NCBI GenBank assembly: GCA_017999135.1
Contig: JAGOBT010000275.1
Span: 1-5,233, forward strand
Direction of reading: 5' to 3'
Source of the DNA: Burkholderiaceae bacterium
GTDB lineage: Bacteria > Pseudomonadota > Gammaproteobacteria > Burkholderiales > Burkholderiaceae_C
DNA length: 5,233 nt
How positions within the stretch are numbered: position 1 is the first letter of the stretch; every line of letters starts with the position of its first letter. The notes beneath the pieces are model-generated. The model was not told the origin of the DNA. It did not search any database and saw nothing but the letters and a program-made list of their open reading frames with translations. The position numbers were made by a program, and so were the translations under genes. Below are positions 5,164 to 5,233 of the stretch, one piece after another.

Positions 5164-5233
5164 ATCATCGACATCGGTTTGCTCAAGGAATTGCGCATCG
5201 ACGGCCAGCAGCGCGAAGACGCTGGCGGCCCGC
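5164..5233 (+). CDS. 5' end of a putative RND efflux periplasmic adaptor (HlyD/MFP family), partial
   Basis: The frame continues off the right edge. Its first 23 residues read IIDIGLLKELRID, then GQQREDAGGP. A leader of the form xxLLxELRID followed by a polar, Gly/Arg-rich stretch is what I know from the cytoplasmic N-termini of many proteobacterial RND adaptor subunits, just before their membrane anchor. These adaptors link an inner-membrane RND pump to an outer-membrane channel. The membrane anchor, biotinyl-lipoyl and barrel domains lie outside the window, so the call rests on a short motif. A strong ribosome binding site precedes codons reading ATC-ATC-GAC, where ATG would be expected. 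Other starts are GTG at 5092, which lacks a suitable site, and TTG at 5179, 19 bases beyond the ribosome binding site. The gene is divergent from the DUF2946 operon. Metal or drug export cannot be distinguished here. Confidence 0.5.
   Translation, partial: MIDIGLLKELRIDGQQREDAGGP

Noticed and set aside
1..5233. CRISPR array, insertion sequence, tRNA or rRNA
   Set aside because: No spaced repeats, transposase-like product, terminal inverted repeats or RNA-gene signatures were seen on either strand.

Overview
The window is GC-rich DNA with tightly packed genes, short intergenic gaps and strong purine-rich ribosome binding sites. It looks like a betaproteobacterial chromosome, probably Burkholderiales and perhaps Comamonadaceae. 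That placement comes from composition and gene style, not from a marker gene.

Layout. Bases 1-122 hold the 3' end of an unrecognised plus-strand gene. It converges on a four-gene minus-strand cluster read from right to left: a small DUF2946 protein (4865-4479), a TonB-dependent outer-membrane receptor (4347-1921), an exported Asp-box (BNR) beta-propeller protein with an unusual Cys/His set (1903-638), and an exported thioredoxin-like protein with a C-A-H-C site (660-145). The last three genes are tightly linked: a 17-nt gap with a GAGGAG ribosome binding site, then a 23-nt overlap. The DUF2946 gene is separated from the receptor by 131 nt. That spacer is C-rich on the transcribed strand and carries a GC hairpin. 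To the right, bases 4866-5163 form a divergent intergenic region. At 5164 a plus-strand gene begins, and its first residues resemble those of RND-efflux periplasmic adaptors.

How it may work. A DUF2946 gene directly upstream of a TonB-dependent receptor is the arrangement described in Bordetella pertussis. There the DUF2946 ORF, CruR, acts as a copper-responsive upstream ORF controlling the receptor gene bfrG, with Rho-dependent termination involved. The same design is plausible here: an HCxxC peptide whose translation gates the receptor, followed by two exported proteins that could handle a thiol or metal ligand in the periplasm. The divergent efflux-adaptor gene would fit a metal-homeostasis neighbourhood, but its substrate cannot be seen.

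The most unusual parts are the regulatory ones. A clear minus-strand intrinsic terminator lies at 4984-5006 with no gene upstream to terminate, which suggests a small RNA or a leader attenuator. A perfect tandem 10-bp repeat sits at 4947-4966. The adaptor ORF has a good Shine-Dalgarno sequence but ATC where the start codon is expected.
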